A DNA stretch of 64,000 nt from Psychrobacter pygoscelis (GCF_004335015.1 NZ_RQRU01000008.1:1-64000), one strand, 5' to 3'. Positions 44,565-54,818 are shown, counted from the stretch's first letter. A program made the numbers and translations. Notes: a model not told the origin generated them from the sequence alone.

Positions 44565-45620
44565 TTACTCGCCCTCAATTAAGTCAATAGTGATACTCGC
44601 TGCCTTCGAGCTGCGCTCTACGCGCACCAAAGCTGACCATTGATCAGATAGTGGTATTCTCTCGTTGAAGCGTAACTGAGACTGTCTGTCGAGCCTAAGT
44701 AGCATATTGAGCTGACCAGCATAGTTAGATATTGGTATCAGCTGCTGCACCACATCTGCTAATACCGGTAACGATTGCTCAGTCGTAGGCTTAATAAAGA
44801 AGCTTACTTTACGATTGTCACACCCTGACATCGTCGCTGAAATCATAAGCTTATTAAGCTGCGTCTCTTCAGTGATCTCTTGTAAGTAGTCGTGCATACC
44901 GATATCACGATAGCGAGTCACGCCTATATTTGCCGTAAAGATTCTTTTATCGGCAGCCTTAGCCAACTGACAATTGTGCTGATATTCCGTACTTATTGGG
45001 GCCCCATCCACCCAATTCACCGCAAAGTCTAATGGCGCTACTAGTAGCTCACCACTGTCATCATAGGCTTCTGGAGAAGGGCGAAAGTTAGGCTCGGCTT
45101 GGTAATTGATTTGCCCATCTTCTACTTGATAATTAACGATATGCTTACTAAACGGCGCATACAACAGAACCTGATAGTCTCTGATAAGCTGCTGCTCGCC
45201 ATCCAGCAGTAAATAATGAATACTACTGGTCGTATAAGCACTACCACCTAACGGCCCTGAAGAGCGAATCTCTAACGCTAGATCCACATTACCGTCTTTA
45301 TTGAAGTCTGTAAAAATTAGCGGTATAAAATCTATACTATAATCCAGTACGTACTCAGTATTGGCATCAGTGTCTTCGTAGCATCGATAGCTAAGGGCAG
45401 AAGACTCCTTGATGCTTGTGGCAGCTATCGGACAATATGTCTCTACCAGATCATCGATTAACTTAGGTGGCAGTATGTGCTCATTATCATGAGCCATTGC
45501 CATGTTACTGGTTAAGCAAAATCCACTGGCCAGAAGTAAGCTACTTATCAGAAAAGATTGCCTTATTGACAGAATAGTCTTTGTTAGTAGAGCGGTTGGG
45601 TTAGCCGAATGAGGGAGCAT
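44565..45620 (-). CDS. Hypothetical exported protein with a calcium-loop-like motif
   Basis: A 351-residue protein with an export signal at about residues 20-43 (LISSLLLASGFCLTSNMAMA, cleavage after AMA) and no further membrane segments. The stretch FTDFNKDGNVDLALEIRSSG near residue 100 resembles the D-x-N-x-D-G-x-x-D loop of FG-GAP/EF-hand-like repeats. Four or more cysteines in the mature part could form disulfides. I do not recognise the family. The start ATG may be one of several; the leader before the hydrophobic core is long. Confidence 0.55.
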   Translation of the reverse strand: MLPHSANPTALLTKTILSIRQSFLISSLLLASGFCLTSNMAMAHDNEHILPPKLIDDLVETYCPIAATSIKESSALSYRCYEDTDANTEYVLDYSIDFIPLIFTDFNKDGNVDLALEIRSSGPLGGSAYTTSSIHYLLLDGEQQLIRDYQVLLYAPFSKHIVNYQVEDGQINYQAEPNFRPSPEAYDDSGELLVAPLDFAVNWVDGAPISTEYQHNCQLAKAADKRIFTANIGVTRYRDIGMHDYLQEITEETQLNKLMISATMSGCDNRKVSFFIKPTTEQSLPVLADVVQQLIPISNYAGQLNMLLRLDRQSQLRFNERIPLSDQWSALVRVERSSKAASITIDLIEGE

Positions 45621-45857
45621 ATCGGAGTCAACATGAGTTAATGAGTATATTTAGACTAGCACTATTTAAACTATCATTAAACGCCAATCATAAAGTCTAT
45701 GGCTAGCCTCTACGAGGATCTAACATCTTCTTGAATAACAGCAGCATAATACTATAATCATCGGCCCACAATAATAGCAGCCCTTCTCCAATCCATCACT
45801 AAAGAAGTGGGTCGATCCGCTCTAATAATGCTAATATTATCCGCAGACGATGGTGTT

Positions 45858-45907
45858 TGCTAACATTCACTGCCGTTTTGGCTAACATTGCCGCTCTGGC
45901 TAATCTT
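45858..45907. promoter_or_regulatory. Triple GCTAAC/TNNT direct repeat in front of the second azlC
   Basis: GCTAACATT (45859), GCTAACATT (45881) and GCTAATCTT (45899) occur at 22- and 18-nt spacing directly before azlC, the last one 18 nt before the start codon. Spacing near two helical turns suits an operator, for example for an Lrp-type regulator. No regulator gene is adjacent. Confidence 0.35.
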
Positions 45908-45924
45908 GTAAATAATAAGGGATT

Positions 45925-46665
45925 ATGAGTTATTCAATTGAGCCGTCCTATCAATCAGCAATCAGTAAAAGACAACGCGCCCTATCAGCGACTATGGCGA
46001 TACTACCCCTCTCTATCTCGGTCATTCCTTGGGGCGTATTATGCGGAACCTTGAGTATTGAAGCAGGTCTCAGCAGCTTTCAGGCACAATTAATGTCCCT
46101 GCTAGTGTTCGCTGGCGCAGCACAAATCTCTGGTATTGCCATATTAGGAGCTGGTGGTAGTTTGCTATCACTGGTGAACAGCACAGGCATGATTAGCGTG
46201 CGACATGTGCTATATTCTGCTACTTACCAAGACGCCATCATTACTCTACCCTTTTATAAACGCGCATTGTTTGCTTTTCTTTTGACTGATGAGATGTTTG
46301 TCGTCGCACAAGCTAATCAGCTCAAGACCGGCCGGTTTGACTATTGGTATGCCATTGTCGCAGGCTTCGTATTTTACGTGATCTGGAACCTTGCCACCCT
46401 GATGGGCATAGTCTCAGCACACCTGCTTCGCAATATCGACCAGCTCGGCTTTGATTTTGCGATTGTTGCGACTTTTATCGCGATGGTGGTACCAATGGTA
46501 AAGAGCAAAGCTTTACTTATCGCTGTCGTGGTCAGCGCTATTGCCGCGTTACTCTTTGAGATATTACATATCAGCAACGGTTTGATGTTCTCTGCCCTAC
46601 TCGGTATGGCGGTAGGTACGATGCTGAGTAGGGCAGCAATTAAAGATAGCGGAGCCTCAACATGA
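45925..46665 (+). CDS. AzlC family branched-chain amino acid exporter, large subunit (chromosomal copy)
   Basis: A 246-residue membrane protein with the AzlC pattern: LPLSISVIPWGVLCGTLSIE, LLVFAGAAQISGIAILGAG and SVRHVLYSATY, which holds the conserved RH. It overlaps the azlD-like gene by four nt (ATGA). It is GC-richer and only distantly similar to the island copy at 38624. It likely exports branched-chain or related amino acids when in excess. Confidence 0.88.
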   Translation: MSYSIEPSYQSAISKRQRALSATMAILPLSISVIPWGVLCGTLSIEAGLSSFQAQLMSLLVFAGAAQISGIAILGAGGSLLSLVNSTGMISVRHVLYSATYQDAIITLPFYKRALFAFLLTDEMFVVAQANQLKTGRFDYWYAIVAGFVFYVIWNLATLMGIVSAHLLRNIDQLGFDFAIVATFIAMVVPMVKSKALLIAVVVSAIAALLFEILHISNGLMFSALLGMAVGTMLSRAAIKDSGAST

Positions 46666-47039
46666 TTACCTCTACTTACTTTACCCTCGCTATTGTTATG
46701 ATGGCTTGTATCACCTTTGCCGTTCGCTATGCCTTTTTTGCTAGCTCCATCAATCTAAAGCTCTATCCTCAGTTCAAAAGGCTATTGGTATTTACTGCGC
46801 CTTGTGTCTTAACCGCAATGGTGATGCCTATTATGTTTCAAGATGGTTTAGCCAATAACTTAAATGACAGCTTAAATAATGATTTAAGCCTTGCCAATAT
46901 CAATGCCTTACTAAGCAGTAGCTACTTTTGGGCAGGTATATTGGCCATAGGCTTAAGTCTGATGATTCGGCAAACTCTACTGGTAATTGTTTTGAGTATG
47001 GCTGGGTTTTACGCATTGCGCTATTTTGGGCTTGGTTAA
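46662..47039 (+). CDS. AzlD family exporter, small subunit (chromosomal copy)
   Basis: A 125-residue protein with four hydrophobic segments and the typical CITFAVRYAFFASSINL start region. It contains an Asn/Leu-rich loop (about residues 67-85) longer than usual. It is translationally coupled to azlC and overlaps the convergent downstream gene by four nt. Confidence 0.83.
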   Translation: MITSTYFTLAIVMMACITFAVRYAFFASSINLKLYPQFKRLLVFTAPCVLTAMVMPIMFQDGLANNLNDSLNNDLSLANINALLSSSYFWAGILAIGLSLMIRQTLLVIVLSMAGFYALRYFGLG

Positions 47040-47404
47040 TGTGAAGCTACATTCGATTCATGGTGACCTGCGGTACGCTGCTCAGCCTCTATTTGCTTAG
47101 CAATCGCCTCGATACCTTTTTGATTAGCAAAGTACAATCGTCTGGTTGTTGGCTCTCGGTAAAAGCGTATCGGCTCACCTTTTGCATCTTTCATCTCAAA
47201 CTCTGCTAGTAGTCGTTGCCAGTGAGCGCGCTTACTGTCTTCGTCTTGATCGGCATGTAAGGTAGGGGCAAGAATGACCGAAAGATCATCAGCTTGGCTG
47301 TCGCTCATTAGGTAAATTAACTCTCGATGTTCGGCAATATGTCGGCAAATACGCTTGATATCATCTAAAGTATCATCACCTTCATCTAGCTCAATAAATA
47401 ACAT
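47036..47404 (-). CDS. Hypothetical cytoplasmic protein
   Basis: A 122-residue acidic protein (MLFIELDEGDDTLDDIKRIC) with no signal peptide or membrane segment. Predicted alpha/beta with a helical C-terminus (KGIEAIAKQIEAEQR). I do not recognise it. It is convergent with azlD, overlapping by four nt. Confidence 0.55.
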   Translation of the reverse strand: MLFIELDEGDDTLDDIKRICRHIAEHRELIYLMSDSQADDLSVILAPTLHADQDEDSKRAHWQRLLAEFEMKDAKGEPIRFYREPTTRRLYFANQKGIEAIAKQIEAEQRTAGHHESNVASH

Positions 47405-47735
47405 GGCAGTACCTCTATAATTAAATTATTCATCTTAATAGGCTTACTTAGGGGCGGCTCTAGAGCTTTATAGCCTTAGAAATTAAAAGTATAAGCCTTA
47501 TAGAATAGCAAACAAGCTGCTGGTTTCAATAATTAATCATGCTATAAAGAGGAATAACATTTACGCGAGCGCTTGCGATGATAGCTGCTAGACGCTGGTA
47601 GCTAGCTTGACAGTTGAAGTGGCGAAACTTTACAGCCATAGTCCTAAAGTTGCTAATAATTCATAGACATATAAAACCAAAGCAGCCCATCATACAGATA
47701 GGCTGCTTTGCATTAATCTTAGATCGTTTTGTTAA
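47405..47735. other. 331-nt gap between hypothetical gene and acyl-CoA ligase end
   Basis: No gene recognised. It contains the ligase terminator at 47679-47709 and the promoter region of the small minus-strand gene. Confidence 0.5.
47679..47709 (-). terminator. Terminator of the acyl-CoA ligase gene
   Basis: AAAGCAGCC and GGCTGCTTT form a perfect 9-bp stem around a 13-nt loop, 26 nt beyond the ligase stop. The following sequence on the minus strand is GGTTTTAT, a short T-run. Confidence 0.75.
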
Positions 47736-49385
47736 TTAGTCTACCAAACCACGCTCAATAAGAAGATTGCCATACTGTTCACGCAAGTCTTTTTTGAGCA
47801 TCTTACCTGTCCCACTTATAGGAATAGCATCGACCAAGACCACAGCATTTGGGATCTGCCACTTGGCAATCTTACCCAGATAATGATCGATAAGCTCTTG
47901 CTCGGTGACTTCATGGCCAGGTTCTAACTGCGCGATGATAACGGGGCGCTCGTCCCACTTAGGATGGTTGGCGGCGATGGCTGCGGCACTGGCGACAGCA
48001 GGATGGGTGGTGGCAATGTCTTCAAGCTCAACCGATGATATCCACTCCCCACCTGATTTAATAAGGTCTTTGGCACGGTCTCGAATCATTAGGTAACCAT
48101 CTTCGTTAAGCGTGGCAATGTCCCCAGTATCAAACCAACCATCAGGCTCAAGCGCTGACTGTTCTTTATTAAAGTAAGTATCTACAATCCAGTAACCTCT
48201 AATCTGTACATTACCGGGAGTCTTACCGTCATTTGGTAGCAGCTTATTATTCTTCTCTGCATCCACAATACGCAGCTCTACGCCAAACGGTGGTCGGCCT
48301 TGAGACAAGCGCACCTTTAACTTATCTTCATCAGACAGATCTTTGTGCTTGGCTTTTAGCTGGTTGGCACTACCTAGAGGACTGGTCTCTGTCATGCCCC
48401 AAGCATGCAACGTCTCACAGTCAAAATCATTATGAAACGTACGAATCATAGAAGATGGACACGATGAACCACCGACTACATTACGTTTGAGGCTTGGCAA
48501 TTTCGTTCCCGTCTCTTTAGCAGCGGCCAGCAAAGTCTGCCAAATAGTCGGCACACCAACCGCCAAAGTCACGCCATCTTTGTCAATTAAGCTTGCCAGA
48601 CTATGACCATCAAGATTAGGCCCTGGCAAGGAGACAGCCGCGCCGACCATTGCTGCTGCATAAGGTAAGCCCCAAGCATTAGCATGGAACATGGGTACTA
48701 CCGGCAGCACCACATCGGTGGCCGACAGACTGATCGAATCAGGTAGACTAATACAGAAGCTATGCAACACTGTGGTACGGTTGGTGTAGAGCACGCCTTT
48801 AGGATTGCCGGTGGTGCCTGAGGTATAGCATAAGGAGCTTGGCGCATTTTCGTCTAGCTCCGGCCAATCAAACTCGGCAGACTGATTGTCCACGAGGTCA
48901 TCATAGAATATTACTTCAGGAATCTGCGCTCTAACCTCTTCATCAGGCGCAGTCATACAGACGAAATGCTTTACTGTCTTTAGGTGCTCTTTTACCCCAA
49001 TAACCAGTGGCAAAAAGGTTTTTTCAAAGAACAACACCTGATCTTCGGCATCGTTAATGACATAGATAATCTGCTGGGGAAATAGTCTTGGGTTGATAGT
49101 ATGGCAGACCATACCACTACCGGACACCCCGTACCAGATTTCAAGATGGCGGCGATTGTTCCAAGCAATGGTGGCTACTCGATCACCCTGCTCCAAACCA
49201 AGCGCCGCTAATGCGTTGGCAAGGCGCTTACTGTTGTCGTGCAGCTTAGCCCAGTTGGTAACAGTGGTGCTGCCATCGGTCTCGCGTGAGGTAATCACAG
49301 TATCGCCATGATAGCGAGCGGCGTGTTGGATTAAGTGGCTAATTAATAGCGGGCGGTGCATCATCTTTCCGAGCATACTTTTCAT
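47736..49385 (-). CDS. Fatty-acyl-CoA ligase (AMP-forming, AlkK/long-chain-fatty-acid-CoA ligase type)
   Basis: Activates a medium- or long-chain fatty acid to its CoA thioester through an acyl-AMP. The 549-residue protein shows the P-loop-like A3 motif YTSGTTGNPKGV near residue 190, GMTETSPL near residue 338, GWFDTGD, DLIKSGGEWIS and the catalytic lysine in SGTGKMLKKDLRE near the C-terminus. It starts at MKSMLGKMMHRPL. It is monocistronic. The chain length is not determinable from sequence. Confidence 0.9.
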   Translation of the reverse strand: MKSMLGKMMHRPLLISHLIQHAARYHGDTVITSRETDGSTTVTNWAKLHDNSKRLANALAALGLEQGDRVATIAWNNRRHLEIWYGVSGSGMVCHTINPRLFPQQIIYVINDAEDQVLFFEKTFLPLVIGVKEHLKTVKHFVCMTAPDEEVRAQIPEVIFYDDLVDNQSAEFDWPELDENAPSSLCYTSGTTGNPKGVLYTNRTTVLHSFCISLPDSISLSATDVVLPVVPMFHANAWGLPYAAAMVGAAVSLPGPNLDGHSLASLIDKDGVTLAVGVPTIWQTLLAAAKETGTKLPSLKRNVVGGSSCPSSMIRTFHNDFDCETLHAWGMTETSPLGSANQLKAKHKDLSDEDKLKVRLSQGRPPFGVELRIVDAEKNNKLLPNDGKTPGNVQIRGYWIVDTYFNKEQSALEPDGWFDTGDIATLNEDGYLMIRDRAKDLIKSGGEWISSVELEDIATTHPAVASAAAIAANHPKWDERPVIIAQLEPGHEVTEQELIDHYLGKIAKWQIPNAVVLVDAIPISGTGKMLKKDLREQYGNLLIERGLVD

Positions 49386-49902
49386 CCTTGAAATAAGTTT
49401 TATAGTTTATAGTGCTGGGAATTATTGATAGAGAACAAACTGTAACTACCAAGCATACTACCGCGTCAAGACTTGCTAATACTTGAAACTTTAGATTGAT
49501 CCCTATCTTCCCTGCAGGGATTATGGTTGTAACAACCGCAATACTCAGCGCTTCTTAATACAATGACTGTTATTAGCTCATCTATTAAAAAAAAGAGCAA
49601 TGATTAGTAAGATTCTACAATTGTATGACAACCAACTACCTCTTAAACCTAACCCAGTTTCAAATTTGGTTCAAGTATTTTAATTGACTGTTAAAGTTTA
49701 ATTTACTTTAGAGTCGTCAAGATTAGTCTGCGTTAATTCCCAAACACCGGCTGATTCTTTTAAACCAGATATAGACTTTGTACTACTAAAAGACCACTCA
49801 CGAATAATTTGGGTGAAATGAGGCAAATTCGCTAAGTTAAAGTTTTAGATGCTATGTCAGAACAAAAAAATGAATATTGTTAAGTAACGCTATACGACTC
49901 TC
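49386..49902. other. 517-nt gap with a possible gene remnant
   Basis: No intact gene. On the minus strand 49700-49845 an open stretch without start reads ANLPHFTQIIREWSFSSTKS and continues to a stop, about 48 codons. It is not recognised and may be a remnant or chance. The region otherwise separates the siderophore operon from the ligase promoter. Confidence 0.4.
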
Positions 49903-50211
49903 TTATTTCACCCCTGACAACTCATATAACACCATATATAAATAGACTATTCCTGCTGCCAGACTCAAACTGCCAAACCATACCACTACAAAATAACCAG
50001 TATGGCTGGTAAAGTAGGTAAGTACAAAAGCCAGCAAACACAAACACAGCCCCATATTACGCAGAGCTAGTGACCCAAACGGCAATATACACTGTAGCTT
50101 TGGTAAAAACTTAGCACGATGGCGTTTACTGGTCATCATTAACAATGACATGCCACCTAGGTTTAATAACAGCAACAACACATAAGCCACTATGCTAGAC
50201 ATTGTTTTCAC
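49903..50211 (-). CDS. DUF3325 membrane protein of the siderophore operon
   Basis: A 102-residue protein with three to four hydrophobic segments (IVAYVLLLLLNLGGMSLLM, NMGLCLCLLAFVLTYFT, GYFVVVWFGSLSLAAGIVY). The ...S.R....LP pattern after the first helix is typical of DUF3325, which accompanies PepSY proteins next to TonB receptors. It overlaps the PepSY gene by 17 nt and is the last gene of the operon. Its function is unknown. Confidence 0.75.
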   Translation of the reverse strand: MKTMSSIVAYVLLLLLNLGGMSLLMMTSKRHRAKFLPKLQCILPFGSLALRNMGLCLCLLAFVLTYFTSHTGYFVVVWFGSLSLAAGIVYLYMVLYELSGVK

Positions 50212-51874
50212 CCCTTGGCTGACGCTGCCTGTGCTTATATTGACTGCTTTTAGGCTTAACTTGTGCCGTTATACGCTGTTTTAACGATACTCTATACGCC
50301 ATATAAGCAAATAATAGCCCCAATACAACAAACATCGCATCAAAGCTAATAAACAAAACATCGTATTGCCGGATGCTATGCAACAACCCTTGATCGGTAG
50401 TAATGGCATTCATAATAGGTGTGAGTAATAATAACCCCGCTACCAGTGCCAAACCTCTGTGCCATGCGTCATGACTGGGCGTGATTAATGCCAATAAAAA
50501 ACCGAACCCCCAAATGATAAAAAATCCATGTACTTCCCAGTCTGCTCGGGCACTCATCTGCACAGGCAATAAGCGATTGAGCCATAAATAGCCTACCATG
50601 GCTAGTGGCAACCCCACCAAAGCGGTGATATTAAGCTTTTCAACCAACCAAAAGCCAAAATAAGGTTTATCAGGATTGGGGAGCTGACGACGACGTTTAA
50701 CCGTCCATAATATCAACCCTGAGGCAATCATACCGCAGCCCGACCCCCCTAAACAAAAATACAACCACCGTAACCAGTCGTCGGAATAACGTCCTGCATG
50801 TAAGCCAATCATAACCGCTTGCGTGGTCACTGCCAGTGGCGGTGGATCACTTTGCTGCATAAGCTGCCCAGTCATACCGTTATAAATACGAAAGATCCTT
50901 AAAGTTGATAGCTGCTGCTTCGCTTCACCGTCAAGGATAATGACGCTTTGATCTGTATTAGGATGGTTAATACGTATTCGGCTAATATCATAATTAGGAT
51001 TGCGTTGTTGCCAATCCGCTTTGGTTTCGGTGATTAAAGGTGCAATGTCTACCAGAGGCGCAGGTTGCCATTCGGTGGCGTCAGCAGAACGATAAGAATA
51101 AAGCTGATCAGACAATTTATCTTCATCAATCTTTGATAAATGCAGACCCCAAGGCATATATAAACTAATTAAAGTGATGATACCGGTAAAGGTAATCATG
51201 ATATGAAACGGTAGCGGTAGCACCGATAACCCATTGTGTGCATCTAACCACGAGCGTTGTCCTTTGCCCCAGCGAAAGGTAAAAAAGTCGGTGAAGATTT
51301 TTTTATGGACGATGATGCCAGTGATGATGGCAATCAACATCATCATGGCGGCAAAGCCCACGATAAGCCGTGCCCAAATATAAGGTATGTAGCGTAAATC
51401 AAAGTGCATATGATAGAAGAAATCACCCCCTTCGCTTGCTCTGGCTATATAAGCAGTCTGCGTTGTGGGATTAAATTGCAAGTTGACATCATCTGTAGCG
51501 GTTTTTATATAAAGATCCAGATATGAATGTCGCGCATCCTTCTTGATATACCAGCTTTTGGCAGTGGGATAATGCTGTTGTAAATAATTGACGGTATGGG
51601 TAAATGCTGTGGTGCTATCTTGTCTATCTAAAGTAAACAAGGAAGTGTTAGAGGTAGACTGTGAAACAGAAGGGATTTCAGGATGCATCCATGCCGTTAT
51701 CTCATCATTAAAATAGCTGACAGTCCCCATGATAAAAATAGTAAATAACAGCCAGCCCAGCAATAAACCAAACCACGTATGTACCTCAGCCATAATTTGC
51801 CGATAGCCTTTAGGTTTAGGCTGTCTTTTGGCTTTTTTGGCTTGAGATCTTTGCGAGGGTACTGTATTTGTCAT
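50195..51874 (-). CDS. PepSY-associated TM protein (PiuB-like iron-regulated membrane protein)
   Basis: A 559-residue inner-membrane protein with membrane segments near residues 35-55, 165-190, 225-245, 375-395 and more towards the C-terminus. A periplasmic PepSY-like domain lies between. The N-terminal ...VHTWFGLLLGWLLFTIFIMG and the later HNGLSVLPLPFH and GLHAGRY are characteristic; the conserved His residues may bind heme in a reductase role. It sits in the receptor operon, so it probably helps reduce or move siderophore iron, an inference from context. Confidence 0.85.
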   Translation of the reverse strand: MTNTVPSQRSQAKKAKRQPKPKGYRQIMAEVHTWFGLLLGWLLFTIFIMGTVSYFNDEITAWMHPEIPSVSQSTSNTSLFTLDRQDSTTAFTHTVNYLQQHYPTAKSWYIKKDARHSYLDLYIKTATDDVNLQFNPTTQTAYIARASEGGDFFYHMHFDLRYIPYIWARLIVGFAAMMMLIAIITGIIVHKKIFTDFFTFRWGKGQRSWLDAHNGLSVLPLPFHIMITFTGIITLISLYMPWGLHLSKIDEDKLSDQLYSYRSADATEWQPAPLVDIAPLITETKADWQQRNPNYDISRIRINHPNTDQSVIILDGEAKQQLSTLRIFRIYNGMTGQLMQQSDPPPLAVTTQAVMIGLHAGRYSDDWLRWLYFCLGGSGCGMIASGLILWTVKRRRQLPNPDKPYFGFWLVEKLNITALVGLPLAMVGYLWLNRLLPVQMSARADWEVHGFFIIWGFGFLLALITPSHDAWHRGLALVAGLLLLTPIMNAITTDQGLLHSIRQYDVLFISFDAMFVVLGLLFAYMAYRVSLKQRITAQVKPKSSQYKHRQRQPRGENNV

Positions 51875-51952
51875 GAGACTACCTAGAGAGGCTTATATAA
51901 AGTGTAAACCAGAGAGAATAAATGAAAGTTAAATAAAGGGTTAAATACAGGA

Positions 51953-52240
51953 CTAAATGGTGAGGTAACAAAACAACCCCAATATACTGGCAATAGCGGC
52001 GATAATTGCCCATGCAAGCCATAAACGCTGCACCGAAAATATTAAAATAATTATGGCAGCACAGATAATGACACTGGCTATTTGCCCCCAATAAATAGCA
52101 GATACACGGTCTATGGGTAGCCCCAAAAAGGCAAGTGCTGTTAGGGTGGCAATACCATAGCTACCTACGATCGCTAGGATAATACGACTAGCGAGTCTTA
52201 GGTAAGGTTTATAGATAAGTAAACGGGAGGAATGTATCAT
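51953..52240 (-). CDS. DUF3649-like small membrane protein of the siderophore operon
   Basis: A 95-residue protein with three hydrophobic segments, starting MIHSSRLLIYKPYLRLASRI. The RLASRIILAIVGSYG stretch is typical of DUF3649 (often named iron transporter) found between TonB-dependent receptors and PepSY proteins. It starts 118 nt after the receptor gene and ends 78 nt before the PepSY gene. Its function is unknown. Confidence 0.75.
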   Translation of the reverse strand: MIHSSRLLIYKPYLRLASRIILAIVGSYGIATLTALAFLGLPIDRVSAIYWGQIASVIICAAIIILIFSVQRLWLAWAIIAAIASILGLFCYLTI

Positions 52241-52358
52241 AATCAGGCTAATGGTGGTTGAGAGCTAAGATTATTAAAGTTAAGACTCAAAAACGGCAGA
52301 AAAAAGGCAAATAGAAGCTGTCTATTTACCTTCTTTGTCGCTTAATAAGACTGAGTCA

Positions 52359-54617
52359 CTACCATTTATAAGTGATTTTGCCCATCACATTGATTGGTTC
52401 GCCATAGGAAATTTGATCAAGTCCCCAAGGGTTGCTGACAACATATTTTTTATTAAGTAAATTATTAACATTAACTTGAATGCCCAAATTATCAGATATA
52501 GCATAACGAGCCATGGCATTGACCAATGTGACAGGGCTTTGACTATATTTTTCTGGTTGTTGAGTTTTTGGGTTGGTTCCAAATGAGTGATATTCGCTTA
52601 GCCAATTTACCCCCGCCCCCACAGTCAGTCCACTTATTTTGTCCGATAAGTCATAAGAGGTGAATAGCTGGATATTGGTGTTGGGAATAGTGGTGCTGAT
52701 GGGCTGATTTTTGTTATCTTTAGCGTGATAGTGGCTATAGGCTAAGGTCGAATTAATATTATCACTAAGCTTACCAGTGACTTCAACTTCTACCCCTGTG
52801 CTGGTTGTGCCTTTTGCCCCATAGTAAGCTTGCTCAGGTGGCGTTGTACCTGTAATTTTCTTATCTCCATCTGCTTGGGCGACATTGTCCTGTAGGATTT
52901 TGAATATATTTACTTGGCTGGTTAAGCTACCATCAGCATTGCTGCTTTTTAGCCCAATTTCATAATTTTTACCAGTGATGGGATCGAGGTAGTGACCATT
53001 GATATCCCGTTGTGTCTGTGGTTTAAAGATATCACTGTAGTTGGCATATAGTGTGTGAGCATCATTAAGTTTGTAGTTAACCCCTGCATAAGGTGTTACT
53101 ACATTTTTGGCTTCCGTTGAGACATCTGTATCAAACTGAGTGCCCTTAGCGGTATAGTTAGACAGTCGGCTACCTAAAATCAACGATACTGGCTCAGCTA
53201 AACTGACTTTAGCCGCCGCAAAGACTGCTGATTCTCTAAAGGTAGCATCAGAGCTTTGCTTAGTATTGCCCCATGCGGGTTCAGGATAACTACCGTCCCA
53301 TGTGAAAAAGTTTCTGGCTGGTGCTAATTTTTCTTTATCAAATTGGTAATCGTAGGACTCTAGATCATTGTTATTATAAGATGCACCAGCGATAACCTGC
53401 TGTGGTTGTCCAAAAGCTTCAAAGTCACCTGTCAGTGTGCCTTGAAGATTGGTTTGAGTGCGTTCTGTATCAGCAAAATATACGTGGGGTCGAGGTCCTA
53501 TGCCAGTATCGGCATCGACGGTACTGCCATAATGATAATACAGCTTAGGCGAACTTGTGGCATTTTGATAGCTGCCTTTTAGAGCTACAGTCCAGTTATC
53601 ATTTATATTATGGTTGATATTTGCAAAGTACTGCATAACATCAGAGTCCCACCTTGCCCAATTGGGACTATCATTTTTACTGACATCCCAGTCAGCATGT
53701 GTTCCGTCACTTAGATAGCTTGGAAGCCCACCCCACATGACGTTATGATTTTTATTATGTTGGTAAGCTGCGCCAATATTGGCAGTGGTATTATCACCAA
53801 TATCCGCATCAATAGTCACATAAGCAAGCGTATTTCCTTTGTTTTCACGCTCAATAAAGGTGTCACCATCTGAATAACTGGCGATGACACGCCCACGTAT
53901 ATCACCATCTTGGGTCAGCGCTCTACTATGGTCTATAGACACACCATAGTTACCAAAGCGATTGGCAGTGGCGGATACTTCTGTGGATGGTACGGTGCTG
54001 TTGGCATGTTTGCGTACCAAATTAATATTAGCAGAAGGATCGCCTGCTCCACTCATAAGCCCTGTCGCACCACGTACCACTTCAACATGATCATACATCG
54101 CTGTATTAGCACCATATTCACTCATGGCTGCTTGTTGGATAAAGTTGACATTCATACCGTCAACTTGGAAGTGATTTATCTCAAAACCACGAGCAGAGAA
54201 TCCTTGCCGTGTACTATCAAATTTGCTCACTTGAATGGCTGGTGTATTATTTAGTACATCTACTAAAGTGTTTAATTGTTTGTCTTTGATCTGCTGATTG
54301 GTAATAACACTAGATGATTGTGGTGTTTCTTTGGTTGATAATGCTAATCCTGTCGCAGTGCTAGTAATAGGTATGGTATACGCATTTGTATTTTCAGTAA
54401 TATCAGTTGCAAGGTTGGATGTGACGACGACGGCAGGCAAAGTGACCGAAGGAATATCTTCACTTTCCTTATCTGTGCTATCAATAGTATCTAAGTTATC
54501 TAAACTATCTAAGTTAGCTATAGTACTTACTTCTGCTGCATGTGTAGGCATCGCCATAAATAGCGCTGTATTAATAGCAACAATTAACGGTGAATACTTA
54601 AAATATCTTGATTGCAT
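52359..54617 (-). CDS. TonB-dependent ferric-siderophore receptor (FhuE/FpvA-like)
   Basis: Outer-membrane importer of a ferric siderophore. Of 752 residues, 1-27 form the signal peptide (ending THAAE). A spacer with Asp/Leu repeats (about 30-50) follows. The plug begins near residue 95 (STKETPQSSSVITNQQIKDK) with FSARGFEINHFQVDGMNV and VEVVRGATGLMSGAGDPSA. The 22-strand barrel ends in an aromatic residue (GKITYKW). No N-terminal signalling domain is seen, so it is not an anti-sigma type regulator. The pattern fits hydroxamate receptors such as FhuE, but the ligand is unproven. It leads an operon with DUF3649, PepSY and DUF3325 genes. Confidence 0.92.
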   Translation of the reverse strand: MQSRYFKYSPLIVAINTALFMAMPTHAAEVSTIANLDSLDNLDTIDSTDKESEDIPSVTLPAVVVTSNLATDITENTNAYTIPITSTATGLALSTKETPQSSSVITNQQIKDKQLNTLVDVLNNTPAIQVSKFDSTRQGFSARGFEINHFQVDGMNVNFIQQAAMSEYGANTAMYDHVEVVRGATGLMSGAGDPSANINLVRKHANSTVPSTEVSATANRFGNYGVSIDHSRALTQDGDIRGRVIASYSDGDTFIERENKGNTLAYVTIDADIGDNTTANIGAAYQHNKNHNVMWGGLPSYLSDGTHADWDVSKNDSPNWARWDSDVMQYFANINHNINDNWTVALKGSYQNATSSPKLYYHYGSTVDADTGIGPRPHVYFADTERTQTNLQGTLTGDFEAFGQPQQVIAGASYNNNDLESYDYQFDKEKLAPARNFFTWDGSYPEPAWGNTKQSSDATFRESAVFAAAKVSLAEPVSLILGSRLSNYTAKGTQFDTDVSTEAKNVVTPYAGVNYKLNDAHTLYANYSDIFKPQTQRDINGHYLDPITGKNYEIGLKSSNADGSLTSQVNIFKILQDNVAQADGDKKITGTTPPEQAYYGAKGTTSTGVEVEVTGKLSDNINSTLAYSHYHAKDNKNQPISTTIPNTNIQLFTSYDLSDKISGLTVGAGVNWLSEYHSFGTNPKTQQPEKYSQSPVTLVNAMARYAISDNLGIQVNVNNLLNKKYVVSNPWGLDQISYGEPINVMGKITYKW

Positions 54618-54818
54618 ATAGAAGCCTTAAATGAATTGTTAGTAAAATTTATTGTTGAACAACATTATTAATATATAAAAGCCCACAAAACCTTTAAAAA
54701 GTATTATTTATACTTGAATTTTTAATAAATTTATTTTAAAGATATACTTGATATTCAAGTATTGGCGCAAATTTTTAGATTTTATAAAATGTTGTGGGAG
54801 CATAGTTAAAATAATAAT

